In this document: one piece after another, positions 1 to 8,503 of the stretch
How positions within the stretch are numbered: position 1 is the first letter of the stretch
Layout: every line of letters starts with the position of its first letter
Origin: Gp1-AA122 sp036378535
Lineage (GTDB): Bacteria > Acidobacteriota > Terriglobia > Terriglobales > Acidobacteriaceae
Assembly: GCA_036378535.1 (NCBI GenBank)
Contig: DASUWH010000066.1
Coordinates: forward strand, 62,001-126,000
DNA: 64,000 nucleotides
Direction: 5' to 3'
Program-made: the position numbers and the translations under genes
Notes under the pieces: model-generated
Database searches by the model: none
What the model was told of the DNA's origin: nothing
The model's input: only the letters and a program-made list of their open reading frames with translations

Positions 1-7
1 GCCTACC

Positions 8-655
8 GTGCTGAGCATAATATTCGGCATCGTGACCCTTTGGTGGTCGCCAACGATATTTACGTTCCTGACTTATCTACTCATAGTGGTTTTTATGACT
101 GGATATCACCTATGGCGGGAGCAGTACGTTCGCCTTCAACCAAAGTTCAAAGTGGAGACGATAATAGCCCAGTTAACAGATACAGAGGACCCGAGCACAA
201 GTAAAATATTCTTGCAGGTACTGCCGGAGTGTTTAACAGACGTTCCGGTTTTTGAGTGCCGTGCACGCTTACTGTTGGTGTCGAAGCTAGACGGGAATAG
301 GAACTGGGCTCCGACCCAAATGAACTCTCCCCTAAAACTTGGTTGGGATTACTACGGCTATGAGCCCTTGACTATTGAGCCGGGAATTGGACAGAGATTA
401 AACATCTGCTGGTGGGACAATCGTTTAACCGCAGTCGTTCCAACCGTGGAGCCAATGCCCTCAAAAATTCGTCGGATATTAGGACCAGGGCCCTTCAAAT
501 TCGATATTCGGATGTCAGCTAAAGATTGCACCCCTATTGACTTTTCTGTGACTGTAAATCTTCTAGGCCGAAAGTGGGATGATCCCCAATATGCTCTTAT
601 CCAAAAAGGACAGAAGGATGAAACAAAATACTTCAATGGAGAACGAAAAAATTGA
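8..655 (+). CDS. Membrane-anchored protein of unknown function (possibly 5'-truncated)
   Basis: 215 residues if it starts at the GTG at 8; the frame stays open to the window edge, so the true start may lie outside. Two hydrophobic segments (about residues 2-18 and 18-34) are followed by a charged WREQYVRL stretch and a soluble domain of about 170 residues rich in beta-type sequence, with no motif I recognise. The topology suggests a short membrane anchor with a cytoplasmic domain. The gene is visibly richer in A and T than the genes further right, which could mean a foreign origin, but that is inference. No function is assigned. Confidence 0.6.
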   Translation: MLSIIFGIVTLWWSPTIFTFLTYLLIVVFMTGYHLWREQYVRLQPKFKVETIIAQLTDTEDPSTSKIFLQVLPECLTDVPVFECRARLLLVSKLDGNRNWAPTQMNSPLKLGWDYYGYEPLTIEPGIGQRLNICWWDNRLTAVVPTVEPMPSKIRRILGPGPFKFDIRMSAKDCTPIDFSVTVNLLGRKWDDPQYALIQKGQKDETKYFNGERKN

Positions 656-861
656 TTCCGTGATGCGAATGGTTTTCGTCTACTTCGACTTAGCCGCCGA
701 GTTTAGAAACGAAAAGTCATCCTGCATGGCAAAGCGGATTCTCTGAAGCATGAACCATGCGGACCTCTCTGTAACCTTCACGTCCCACTATTTTGACCGA
801 AGACAGCGAAGACTGGAGCACAATTATTTACTTACAATTCATTCGAGTCTGACCAGCGCCA

Positions 862-1260
862 ATGAGAATGTTGAAAGCCGCACTGCTCTATTTCGCAATT
901 GTGTTCGGCACCGGATTTGTCCTCGGGACTATTCGCACTTTGTGGATTGTTCCCCGAGTTGGCAACAGGGCCGCCGAACTGATGGAGACTCCCATCATGT
1001 TCGTGGTCATCATCATTGCAGCCCGAGTAACCGTCCGAAGGTTTCTGACGTCGTCGACCCGGACCGCACGACTTGTGGTGGGCTGCATCGCCCTGGTTCT
1101 GATGCTGGTTGCGGAGTTCGGACTTGTACTTTGGCTTCGCGGCATCAGCATCCGGCAATATCTCGCGACGAGAGACCCTATTTCCGGCACCGCCTACTAC
1201 CTTATGCTTGCGGTGTTTGCCATCATGCCCCTGCTAGCGAGTAAAGGTGAGAAGGTCTAA
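862..1260 (+). CDS. Small four-helix membrane protein, unknown function
   Basis: 132 residues with about four hydrophobic helices (near residues 5-25, 42-60, 70-92 and 110-125) and short basic loops such as RVTVRRF, as expected for an inner-membrane protein. The ATG at 862 is followed by a second possible ATG two codons later; no clear ribosome-binding site is visible. The overlapping frame at 750-1244 on the same strand has Cys/His/Arg-rich shadow composition and is rejected. Family and role are not recognised. Confidence 0.6.
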   Translation: MRMLKAALLYFAIVFGTGFVLGTIRTLWIVPRVGNRAAELMETPIMFVVIIIAARVTVRRFLTSSTRTARLVVGCIALVLMLVAEFGLVLWLRGISIRQYLATRDPISGTAYYLMLAVFAIMPLLASKGEKV

Positions 1261-1340
1261 ATCGTCGCGGGCACATGCGAAGGGGCACGCCTGCATTCTG
1301 CGCAGCACTTCCGCCCCAGGAGCATTTTCCTGTAATGCTG

Positions 1341-1385
1341 CTATAAAAACGAAAACGCCCCGGACGATTTGACTCGTCGGGACGT
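1341..1385 (-). terminator. Strong intrinsic terminator, minus strand
   Basis: Read on the minus strand, an 11-base-pair stem (CGTCCCGACGA against TCGTCCGGGGCG, one bulge, loop GTCAAA) is followed by TTTTCGTTTTT. The nearest upstream minus-strand gene is tRNA-Ser, which ends about 240 bases earlier. The terminator therefore closes either a long tRNA precursor or an unannotated small RNA lying between the two. Confidence 0.65.
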
Positions 1386-1627
1386 TCGTCGAACAGCCCT
1401 CCCCCAAGGTCTGCTCAACAATTACGTTAACGTAACAAGCACCCACTGTGAATGGCCCGGATGGGCCACTGTGGAAATCAGCGCCCGCGCTCATTGCTGC
1501 CGTGTGCGAGCAACCACCGTATTTCTGTCGATCTCAAGCGCGTTACTTTCCTTGCTGCGCTCTGAATATGGTCAACCGGTTAGTAAAAGTTGAATCGCTA
1601 GATGGGCTCAACCGTATCGGATGGTAA
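1386..1627 (-). other. Gap between tRNA-Ser and terminator; possible small RNA
   Basis: No convincing protein frame lies here. The stretch contains a perfect 14-base palindrome TTACGTTAACGTAA (1422-1435), a GGCCC-GGAT-GGGCC hairpin (about 1455-1469) and, at its downstream end on the minus strand, a strong terminator. This would suit a structured small RNA or a long tRNA trailer. No promoter of good quality was found, so the assignment is tentative. Confidence 0.25.
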
Positions 1628-1717
1628 TGGCGGAGAGTGAGGGATTCGAACCCCCGATACCCTTCCGGGTATGCCGGTTTTCAAGACCGGTGCCATCAAC
1701 CACTCGGCCAACTCTCC
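1628..1717 (-). tRNA. tRNA-Ser (anticodon TGA)
   Basis: Class II tRNA of 90 bases including an encoded CCA. The acceptor arms GGAGAGT and ACTCTCC pair fully. The anticodon loop CTTGAAA presents TGA, reading UCA serine codons. A long variable arm (TACCCGGAAGGGTA) is typical of tRNA-Ser, and the T arm contains GGTTCGAATCC. Confidence 0.97.
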
Positions 1718-1780
1718 GCGGGTGGTTTCAGTCGAGCATAGCACGACCAGCCTGAATCTATAGGGGTTCGGTCTCGCCTA

Positions 1781-2293
1781 TCACTTGCTGATCACACCAC
1801 AGGCGATGCGGTCACCGGCGTTCCCGGCTGGGTCCGTCTTCATATCGTCCGCCTTGGCATGGATGATCAGCGCCGTCCCGCCATTGCTGAAGACAGAATT
1901 CTTCCCACTGCCCAGGGTGACGTTGGGGTCCCGGACGGCCACATTCCTGGCTTTGCCGTTGTGGTCCACAATGAAATTGGGCATATCGCCGGCGTGCGGC
2001 CCGTCCGGATTCTCGAGACCGTGCTTTTTGTTTTCAGGATTGTAATGAGGGCCCGCGGATTTGAAATCCGGGGCGTCGCATTTTGCGTTCTGATGAATAT
2101 GGATGGCGTGCTCGCCGGCAGGCAGGTCATGCAAGTTCAACTTGATTTCGATGCCCCTTCCGGCGCGCTTCAACGTGGCGCTGCCCACGTTTTTGCCGGT
2201 TGCGTTCTGAAGTTCGACTTTTGTAGTACGCGCCAAAGCCGCTAACGCCGGCAAAAGCACGACAAGGGAAAGCGCTGCATGCGTAACTTTCAT
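1781..2293 (-). CDS. sodC: Cu/Zn superoxide dismutase, exported
   Basis: Converts superoxide to oxygen and hydrogen peroxide outside the cytoplasm. The 170-residue product starts MKVTHAALSLVVLLPALAAL, a signal peptide. Metal ligands are visible: HAIHIHQNAKC with paired copper histidines and the disulphide cysteine, then GPHYNPENKKHGLENPDGPH with the zinc and bridging histidines, DMPNF, and a closing GDRIACGVI with the second cysteine and the guiding arginine just before it. I chose the ATG at 2293 over one at 2302: a TATAAT hexamer at 2306-2301 lies seven bases upstream and no Shine-Dalgarno is present, so the message is probably leaderless. Confidence 0.95.
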   Translation of the reverse strand: MKVTHAALSLVVLLPALAALARTTKVELQNATGKNVGSATLKRAGRGIEIKLNLHDLPAGEHAIHIHQNAKCDAPDFKSAGPHYNPENKKHGLENPDGPHAGDMPNFIVDHNGKARNVAVRDPNVTLGSGKNSVFSNGGTALIIHAKADDMKTDPAGNAGDRIACGVISK

Positions 2294-2297
2294 GGCA

Positions 2298-2306
2298 GGC
2301 ATTATA
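2298..2306 (-). promoter_or_regulatory. -10 box of leaderless sodC promoter
   Basis: TATAAT on the minus strand at 2306-2301, seven bases before the sodC ATG. A -35 at the proper distance is weak (TGCTTT). The short gap would put the transcription start on or next to the start codon. Confidence 0.4.
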
Positions 2307-2360
2307 CGCAGAACGGTCAAAGCAAAGCAGCAGACAGATCTGCCGAAGACTCGCCGCCCT

Positions 2361-2380
2361 TTGTTCCATTTTCAGAACAA
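2361..2380. promoter_or_regulatory. 20-base inverted repeat, probable operator (copy 1)
   Basis: TTGTTCCATTTTCAGAACAA: perfect half-sites TTGTTC/GAACAA with an 8-base spacer. It lies in the gap between divergent sodC (start 2293) and the patatin-like gene (start 2579). An almost identical sequence sits at 30371-30390 ahead of the PfkB-type kinase gene, with only two spacer bases different, suggesting one shared regulator. The regulator is unknown. Confidence 0.5.
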
Positions 2381-2578
2381 ACTTGCTATTCCATGGAGAA
2401 CCGGCATGATTTTAAGGCATAATGCGCGTCGGCAACATTCGTGACTCCAAAGCTGGGCCTGCCCTGTTCACCAAGTTCGTCTTGGGGCCGGCCGACGGCT
2501 GGTAGCAATACATTTCGCGCACTGCGAGCCCCGGGCAAGACCATTAATGAAGAAGACCATGCCCCCCCGGACAGCAAA

Positions 2579-5557
2579 ATGGCCAATTTTGACCAAGTCC
2601 GAGAAGCCGAACTCGAAGAGATTCAGGAGCTGCGTAATCGGCGGAAGGTGCCGGCGTCGGAAGGATTGAAAGATCTTACCGGCCTTTGTTTCTCAGGTGG
2701 GGGCATTCGTAGCGCCACGTTTTGCCTCGGAGTTCTCCAGGGACTCGCCACCTATCGGCTGCTCAGAACTTTCGATTACATCTCCTCAGTTTCCGGGGGA
2801 GGATATATTGCCACCTGGTTAGTAAGCTGGATCAAGCGGCCCGGAAAGGTCGCAGCAGGTAAGACCGGGATCGAAGCCGTCGAAGAAGCCCTGCGAAAGG
2901 CGCCGCCGCACTTCGAGAAAGACTATGTCAAAGTGAGCCCAACCCATCCTTACCAGGAACCTGGCGCTCTAAACTTTCTTCGCTCCTATAGCAATTATCT
3001 AACTCCCCGCCTCGGGTTCTTCGGCGCCGACACCTGGGCGGCGATATCGTCCTATTTTCGCAACCTGATGCTGAATCAGACCATTCTCATCGCCTCGCTG
3101 GCGGCTGTAATTCTGGTTCCCAGATTCGTCCAGCGGGGCTTCGAGTGGGTGCTGTGCAATCATCCCCGTGCTGGCTGGATACCAGCAACCATCGCCATAC
3201 TCCTGCTTCTCTTTGCGCTTGCCTTCATTGACTGGAACGTTGCCGACTTTTCCCTGCGTGAGGCTGTATCTGAGACGGCGAACGGGAAGAAGCCCAACAA
3301 GAATTACCTTGCGCGCTCCGGGCAGGGCAGGGTGTTGTGGCTGGGAGTTATGCCGATTTTTGCCTCTGCGGTGCTAGGGGCCTTGGCCCTGGCTCAGTTC
3401 ATCAAGGCAGATGCTCCTACAAATATTCCTATCGCTTACCGAGGTGTGGGCTGGTGGATTGGGCTGGGTGCCGTCAGCTATCTGCTCGCGCGTGCCGTCT
3501 CTCAGTGTTTTGCATGGATCCTCGTGGAAGCGGATTGGCACTTCACCCGCAAGAGAACAGGCAAGCCTCTCATTCCCGAACCGGAGGAAAGTCTCGCTAA
3601 GCGAGAATTTTGGGAGAAGGAGCGTAAGTCCTCGATTGCGATCCTGCTGCCGGCGCCCTTAGCCGGCGCTTTGGGCGGCATCCTAGTCCGCTGGCTGTGC
3701 GCGTTGTACCTCTACTGGATGAAAATGGAGCCCCGAGCCGAAGCCGCCCATATCGCTTCGTGGGGACCGCCGTTGCTCATTGGCGTAGTTCTGCTGACCG
3801 GAGTGCTGCATGTTGGATTGAGTGGTCTGCGCTATCCCAACCAAAAAAAGGAGTGGTGGGCTCGACTGGCGGCTTGGCTGCTTATCTGGACCCTGGGCTG
3901 GACATTTATTTTCGCCCTGGCCCTGTTTGCACCCATGGGCGTGCTAAAGCTGAGCGGATACCTGAAAACCAAAACCGCGCTGCTTGTTTCCTGGGCAGCA
4001 ACCACCCTCTACGGCGTGCTCGCCGGCAAGAGTCCGAAAACTTCGGGAGAGAAGGGCAGTTCCGGGGCATTTGAGTTATTCGCTGATCTGGCTCCTTATG
4101 TTTTTATTGTTGGCACCCTGGTTCTGATTTCTTACGGCATTCACGTCGTGGTCGTGAGGTCCTCGAGTACGCCCGCATCTGCTCCGCCATCTGCAGTCGC
4201 CACTCCAACGGCGGGAAAGTTCCAATTCACAAACAGTACAGGCGGATCGTTTCAGGGGGCATTCCAACTTTCGTATTCTCAGAGTCCCGCTTCGGACCAA
4301 TCTACTGGCAACAATTATTGGAACAGTTGGCCGCTCAAGAACCTGCTCTGGTTGTTCGTCGCTCTGGTGGCGGGCGCTTTCCTCCTGGCTTGGCGCGTCG
4401 ACATCAACGAGTTCTCCTTACATCTGTTTTATCGCAACCGGCTGGTGCGCTGTTACCTGGGTGCAACCAATCCCGAGCGTTGTCCCCATCCTTTTACGGG
4501 GTTCGATCCCAGTGACGACATTTCGCTGGCGGATTTCGCGGTTGCCCGCGATAAGGGTTACTCGGGCCCGTATCCCATCCTGAATGCTGCTCTCAACATT
4601 TCTCACGGCCAGAGACTGGCATGGCAGGAACGAAAGGCAGAGTCATTCGTCCTCACTCCCCGATACTGCGGCTTCGATTTCCAGGAAGAACGCGAGGAAC
4701 CGGAAGACAAGACCGATAAGCAGCCATGCGCGGCACACAATCCGTGCGCTGCAGAAGAAAATGACAGCGCCAGGAAGAGCGCCTACCGCGAAAGCCTCTG
4801 GTACGCCTATCCCGGGGTAGGACCCTACCTTGGAACCGCCATGGCGATTTCCGGAGCCGCGGTAAATCCCAACATGGGCTATCATGCTTCCCCGGCGCTG
4901 GCCTTCCTGTTGACTCTTTTCAATGTGCGCCTGGGTTGGTGGATGGGCAATCCCCGCCGCGAGACTTGGACGAGATCCACACCTCGACTTGGCATTTTTT
5001 ATCTGTTGCGTGAACTATTCGGCCTCACCGACGAGACCAGCCGCTATGTGAATCTTTCCGACGGCTGGCACTTTGAAAATCTTGGTTTATACGAACTGGT
5101 TCGCCGGAAATGTAAATACATATTAATTTGCGACGTCGGGGCCGACTCCGGCTTTGCCCGCGAGGATCTAGGCAATGCAGTACGCAAGTGCCGCAGCGAT
5201 TTTGGCGCAGGGATTGAGCTCGATCCCACTCCCCTTCGCCCGAATGCTGAGGGCTTCAGCAAATCGCACCTGGTTGCGGGCACGATCCAATATCCGGATG
5301 GCGAGACAGGACAAATAATCTACGTTAAGAGCGGACTTACGGGCAATGAACCCCAGGACATCCTTGCGTACAAGGTTGCGAACCCCGTTTTTCCGCACCA
5401 AGGCACGGCCGACCAGTGGTTCGACGAATCCCAGTTTGAAAGCTACCGGGCCTTGGGCCGATTCGCCATCGAATCCGCTCTGAATCAACTAGGCGCTCCC
5501 GAGCGAGTTTCCGCGTTCAAAAAGCAGGAACTATTCGAAAAGCTTTCCCGGCTGTGA
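2579..5557 (+). CDS. Patatin-like phospholipase with large internal membrane domain
   Basis: About 992 residues. The N-terminal catalytic part has the patatin oxyanion loop FSGGGIRSA and a serine elbow VSGGGY; the partner aspartate is probably in LSDGWHFENLGLYELV near the C-terminus. Between these halves lies a long membrane region with about ten hydrophobic segments, plus an S/T/Q-rich linker around residues 580-620. Patatins hydrolyse acyl ester bonds of lipids; here the enzyme would be held in the membrane. I start at the ATG at 2579 (MANFDQVREAELEE) because the 46 codons upstream to a GTG at 2441 look non-coding; the longer form cannot be excluded. Confidence 0.85.
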   Translation: MANFDQVREAELEEIQELRNRRKVPASEGLKDLTGLCFSGGGIRSATFCLGVLQGLATYRLLRTFDYISSVSGGGYIATWLVSWIKRPGKVAAGKTGIEAVEEALRKAPPHFEKDYVKVSPTHPYQEPGALNFLRSYSNYLTPRLGFFGADTWAAISSYFRNLMLNQTILIASLAAVILVPRFVQRGFEWVLCNHPRAGWIPATIAILLLLFALAFIDWNVADFSLREAVSETANGKKPNKNYLARSGQGRVLWLGVMPIFASAVLGALALAQFIKADAPTNIPIAYRGVGWWIGLGAVSYLLARAVSQCFAWILVEADWHFTRKRTGKPLIPEPEESLAKREFWEKERKSSIAILLPAPLAGALGGILVRWLCALYLYWMKMEPRAEAAHIASWGPPLLIGVVLLTGVLHVGLSGLRYPNQKKEWWARLAAWLLIWTLGWTFIFALALFAPMGVLKLSGYLKTKTALLVSWAATTLYGVLAGKSPKTSGEKGSSGAFELFADLAPYVFIVGTLVLISYGIHVVVVRSSSTPASAPPSAVATPTAGKFQFTNSTGGSFQGAFQLSYSQSPASDQSTGNNYWNSWPLKNLLWLFVALVAGAFLLAWRVDINEFSLHLFYRNRLVRCYLGATNPERCPHPFTGFDPSDDISLADFAVARDKGYSGPYPILNAALNISHGQRLAWQERKAESFVLTPRYCGFDFQEEREEPEDKTDKQPCAAHNPCAAEENDSARKSAYRESLWYAYPGVGPYLGTAMAISGAAVNPNMGYHASPALAFLLTLFNVRLGWWMGNPRRETWTRSTPRLGIFYLLRELFGLTDETSRYVNLSDGWHFENLGLYELVRRKCKYILICDVGADSGFAREDLGNAVRKCRSDFGAGIELDPTPLRPNAEGFSKSHLVAGTIQYPDGETGQIIYVKSGLTGNEPQDILAYKVANPVFPHQGTADQWFDESQFESYRALGRFAIESALNQLGAPERVSAFKKQELFEKLSRL

Positions 5558-5919
5558 GAACGGTTCCGGCGGCAGCCCTGCTGGATGGAAAAATGTCCGG
5601 CCGGTGAAGGCGACCGGCTCTGCGTCGGTTGAGGATTTTTGTTGACACGCGCCCGTTTCCGGGCTTTACTTACACCCCATAGTTTCACTTCCCCAGCTGT
5701 GAGGTCACGAACTCACCTCGCACGGCAACCTTATTTTTGCGAATTACTTTTTCTCCTACATGTGAGCAGAATGCGGCTCATCTTCCCGACGGAATAAATA
5801 TCGAAGTACGTAAGACAGTTTGTGACCCCGGGTCAACGGATCTGCACGATGCAGGCTGATGCCATTGTGGAGTTCCCTTTGACGGCATTGGCGAATGAGC
5901 TATGGATCGGGAGGGCGAT
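5558..5919 (+). other. Intergenic gap with a candidate promoter and long leader
   Basis: No gene seen. TTGACA at 5642-5647 and TTTACT at 5665-5670 are separated by 17 bases, and the spacer itself holds the hairpin GCCCG-TTTC-CGGGC. If used, the repeat-protein gene at 5920 would have a leader of about 240 bases. A GCCGGT/ACCGGC hairpin at 5600-5618 follows the patatin gene but lacks an adjacent T tract. Confidence 0.35.
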
Positions 5920-8400
5920 ATGGCGACAAACAATTCCGACACAACCTCGAAGCGGATACCCATGCCGGGTTCTATCTTCCTGGTGATGGCAGTTCTTTTT
6001 TGCGCGGTCGCGCCCCTGCAGGGACAGACGGTCTCCACCTGGAACGGAGGTGCCGGCAACTGGTCAGATTGTCCACCCAGTGGAAACGCGCTTTGGGATA
6101 CCTGCCCCGACCCGCCCAAAGGTCTCGGTTGGCCGAACGGCAATTTCGACGCGGTCATTAATGGCGGCCCGGTCACTGCGACCTCGGCTTCGATTGTGAA
6201 CCTTACCATCGGTTCCGGCGGCAGCCTCGTCTTCCAATCGGGCCAACCCGGAATTCTTTTTATTACCGGTACAAGCATGGTTAACAACGGCTCGATCAGC
6301 CTTGCCGGGGTAGACGGACTGCAAATCGAAGGAAATACCACGGTTACACTGAGCGGCAGCGGAAGTGTGACCATGGCCGGTAACAACTTCACCGGCGGCA
6401 ATGGCAGTCCGACGCTCATCCTGAAACAACCCGTTCAGGGACAAGGTTCGTTCTCACTGGGGCTTACCCTCAATAACCAGAGTACGATCAACGCCACCGG
6501 CGGGACACTCAACATGCAACCCAACGCCGCCACCAATACGGGCACCATCGAGGCGTCCAGCGGCAGTACCCTGGCTTTCACCAATGGAGTGGCAACTCAG
6601 TACAACAACACGGGAGGAAAGATTCAGGCTCTCGATGGCGGAACCGTACAGATGGACAACGGCGTCTATACTGGCGGAACCTTGACCACGGCCGGCACCG
6701 GCGTGATTCAGCTCAACAATACCGCCATCCTGAACGCTCTTGCCAATGCCGGGACGGTTCTTATCAATGATGGAGTCCTGGAAAATGCCATCAAGAATAC
6801 TGGTGTCATTCAGGTTCCGTCGGCCACGCTGGCCATGAGTGGCAGTGTCACCCTCAGCGGCACGGGATCGCTGATCATGAGTGGCACGGGCAGTCTCCGA
6901 CAGTTCAACAGTTCCAACGATAACTTGACGAATGCGCAACTAATACATGGCGCGGGGACGATCTTTCAGTTGCTGCTCACCAACACTTCGACGGGAACCA
7001 TTGCAGCCGACAGCCCCGGTAATACGCTGGCCCTTTCTGGAAGTACCACTACCAACACCGGTCTCCTCGAGGCCACTGGTGGAGGCACGCTTCAACTGAA
7101 CAGCCTTATCAACAATACCGGTGGAAAGATCGAGGCGTTCTCCGGCTCGACGGTAATCTTCACCAACGGCTCCAATGGTTCGATCAATGGTGGCACCCTC
7201 ACCACCAGCGGGACAGGCACGATTCAGAGCCAAAACGGAGTCCTCGACGGCACGCTGAACGTGCCCACCAATGCGGGAAAGCTGAACGTACACAACTTCG
7301 ATCTCTTCTTCCAGGGCACAATCAACAACACAGGCACCATTACACTCAGCGGTAACAGTTGCGTAATTCTGAACCATCCGTCCACCTTGACCGGCGACGG
7401 CAAACTCATGATGGCGTCAACCACCTGCATCTTCGGCTCAGGATCGTCGTTCACCAACGTCAGCAATATCCAGGGCTCGGGCAGCATCGGTGATTCGAAT
7501 CCAATGCCTATCTCTAACCAGGGGACCATATTCGCGAATCAGGCCAGCCCCCTCATTATTCAGCCGGATACCGGCGGCTTTTCGAACACTGGCAAGCTGA
7601 TGGTGAACACCGGAAGCACGCTCAACATCAAAGCCCCGTTCAACAACCTGAATGCCGGCGGCACACTGAGCAATGGGATTTACGCGGTAAACGGAATCCT
7701 GGATTTCCCGAACTCGGTTGTGACCAACGCCGCTAACATCACCTTGACGGGGGCTTCCGCGGAAATCTTCAACTCTGCCACCTCCTCCAATGCTCTTTCG
7801 ACCCTCGCCGCCAACGCCAGCGTGGGGATATTGTCACTGCAAAAGGGACAAGCACTGACAACGGCAACTAATCTCACCAATGCCGGGAAACTGACCGTAG
7901 GAACCTCCAGCAGTTTGACTGTGGGCGGAAGCTATACGCAAACTGCGGGAACAACCACGGTGGATGGCAATCTTACAGCCCCGGGCGGCTTCGCCTTGCA
8001 AAAGGGATCTCTCGTAGGCAAAGGTGCGGTTGCGGCCGCCGTGACTTCGAGCGCCAGCATAACCGCGGGAGACGCGACAACCAAACCCGGCAAATTTTCT
8101 CTTAACGCCTACACGCAGAATGCAACCGGCATTCTCAATGTTTCGATTGGCGGTCTAAATGCGGGCACGCAATATAGCCAGCTTGCCCTGGGGAATGGCG
8201 CGAGCCTGAATGGAACTCTGAATATCAAGTTAATCAACGGCTTCGTGCCGGCCATCGGAAGCACCTTCACAATCTTGACCGGCAGTGTAGTTACGGGCAC
8301 ATTCTCCACGGTAAAGGGACTTAGTATTAATTCTGCCGAACACTTCACGATCGCCTACAATGCGACCAACGTCACGTTGACGGTAGTACAGGGACCATAA
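5920..8400 (+). CDS. Large secreted repeat protein, predicted beta-solenoid
   Basis: 826 residues. After a short polar N-terminus comes a signal segment (IFLVMAVLFCAVAPLQGQ), then almost the whole chain is Gly/Asn/Thr/Ser-rich with repeated strands such as NTGTI, GTLTTAGTGVIQ and SGSTVIFTNG, the pattern of autotransporter-passenger or pectate-lyase-like beta-helices. It ends in ALGNGASLNGTLNIKL and a GSTFTILTG-type segment often seen at the end of bacterial passenger domains, but there is no C-terminal beta-barrel or obvious anchor. The ATG at 5920 is chosen because GGGAGGG lies just upstream; an in-frame ATG at 5902 lacks one. Role is probably extracellular surface or matrix protein (inference). 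Confidence 0.75.
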   Translation: MATNNSDTTSKRIPMPGSIFLVMAVLFCAVAPLQGQTVSTWNGGAGNWSDCPPSGNALWDTCPDPPKGLGWPNGNFDAVINGGPVTATSASIVNLTIGSGGSLVFQSGQPGILFITGTSMVNNGSISLAGVDGLQIEGNTTVTLSGSGSVTMAGNNFTGGNGSPTLILKQPVQGQGSFSLGLTLNNQSTINATGGTLNMQPNAATNTGTIEASSGSTLAFTNGVATQYNNTGGKIQALDGGTVQMDNGVYTGGTLTTAGTGVIQLNNTAILNALANAGTVLINDGVLENAIKNTGVIQVPSATLAMSGSVTLSGTGSLIMSGTGSLRQFNSSNDNLTNAQLIHGAGTIFQLLLTNTSTGTIAADSPGNTLALSGSTTTNTGLLEATGGGTLQLNSLINNTGGKIEAFSGSTVIFTNGSNGSINGGTLTTSGTGTIQSQNGVLDGTLNVPTNAGKLNVHNFDLFFQGTINNTGTITLSGNSCVILNHPSTLTGDGKLMMASTTCIFGSGSSFTNVSNIQGSGSIGDSNPMPISNQGTIFANQASPLIIQPDTGGFSNTGKLMVNTGSTLNIKAPFNNLNAGGTLSNGIYAVNGILDFPNSVVTNAANITLTGASAEIFNSATSSNALSTLAANASVGILSLQKGQALTTATNLTNAGKLTVGTSSSLTVGGSYTQTAGTTTVDGNLTAPGGFALQKGSLVGKGAVAAAVTSSASITAGDATTKPGKFSLNAYTQNATGILNVSIGGLNAGTQYSQLALGNGASLNGTLNIKLINGFVPAIGSTFTILTGSVVTGTFSTVKGLSINSAEHFTIAYNATNVTLTVVQGP

Positions 8401-8503
8401 CCACTTGATGGTTAACGCTCGTGTTGGAGATTGCCGGAAGTTACAACGGGAATACGGAGAATGGTGGGCCGGCTAAGCGCTCGACCCACCAAAAGTAGTC
8501 AGG

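Noticed and set aside
8463..8490. GGTGGG/CCCACC hairpin between convergent genes as a terminator
   Set aside because: No T run on either side.
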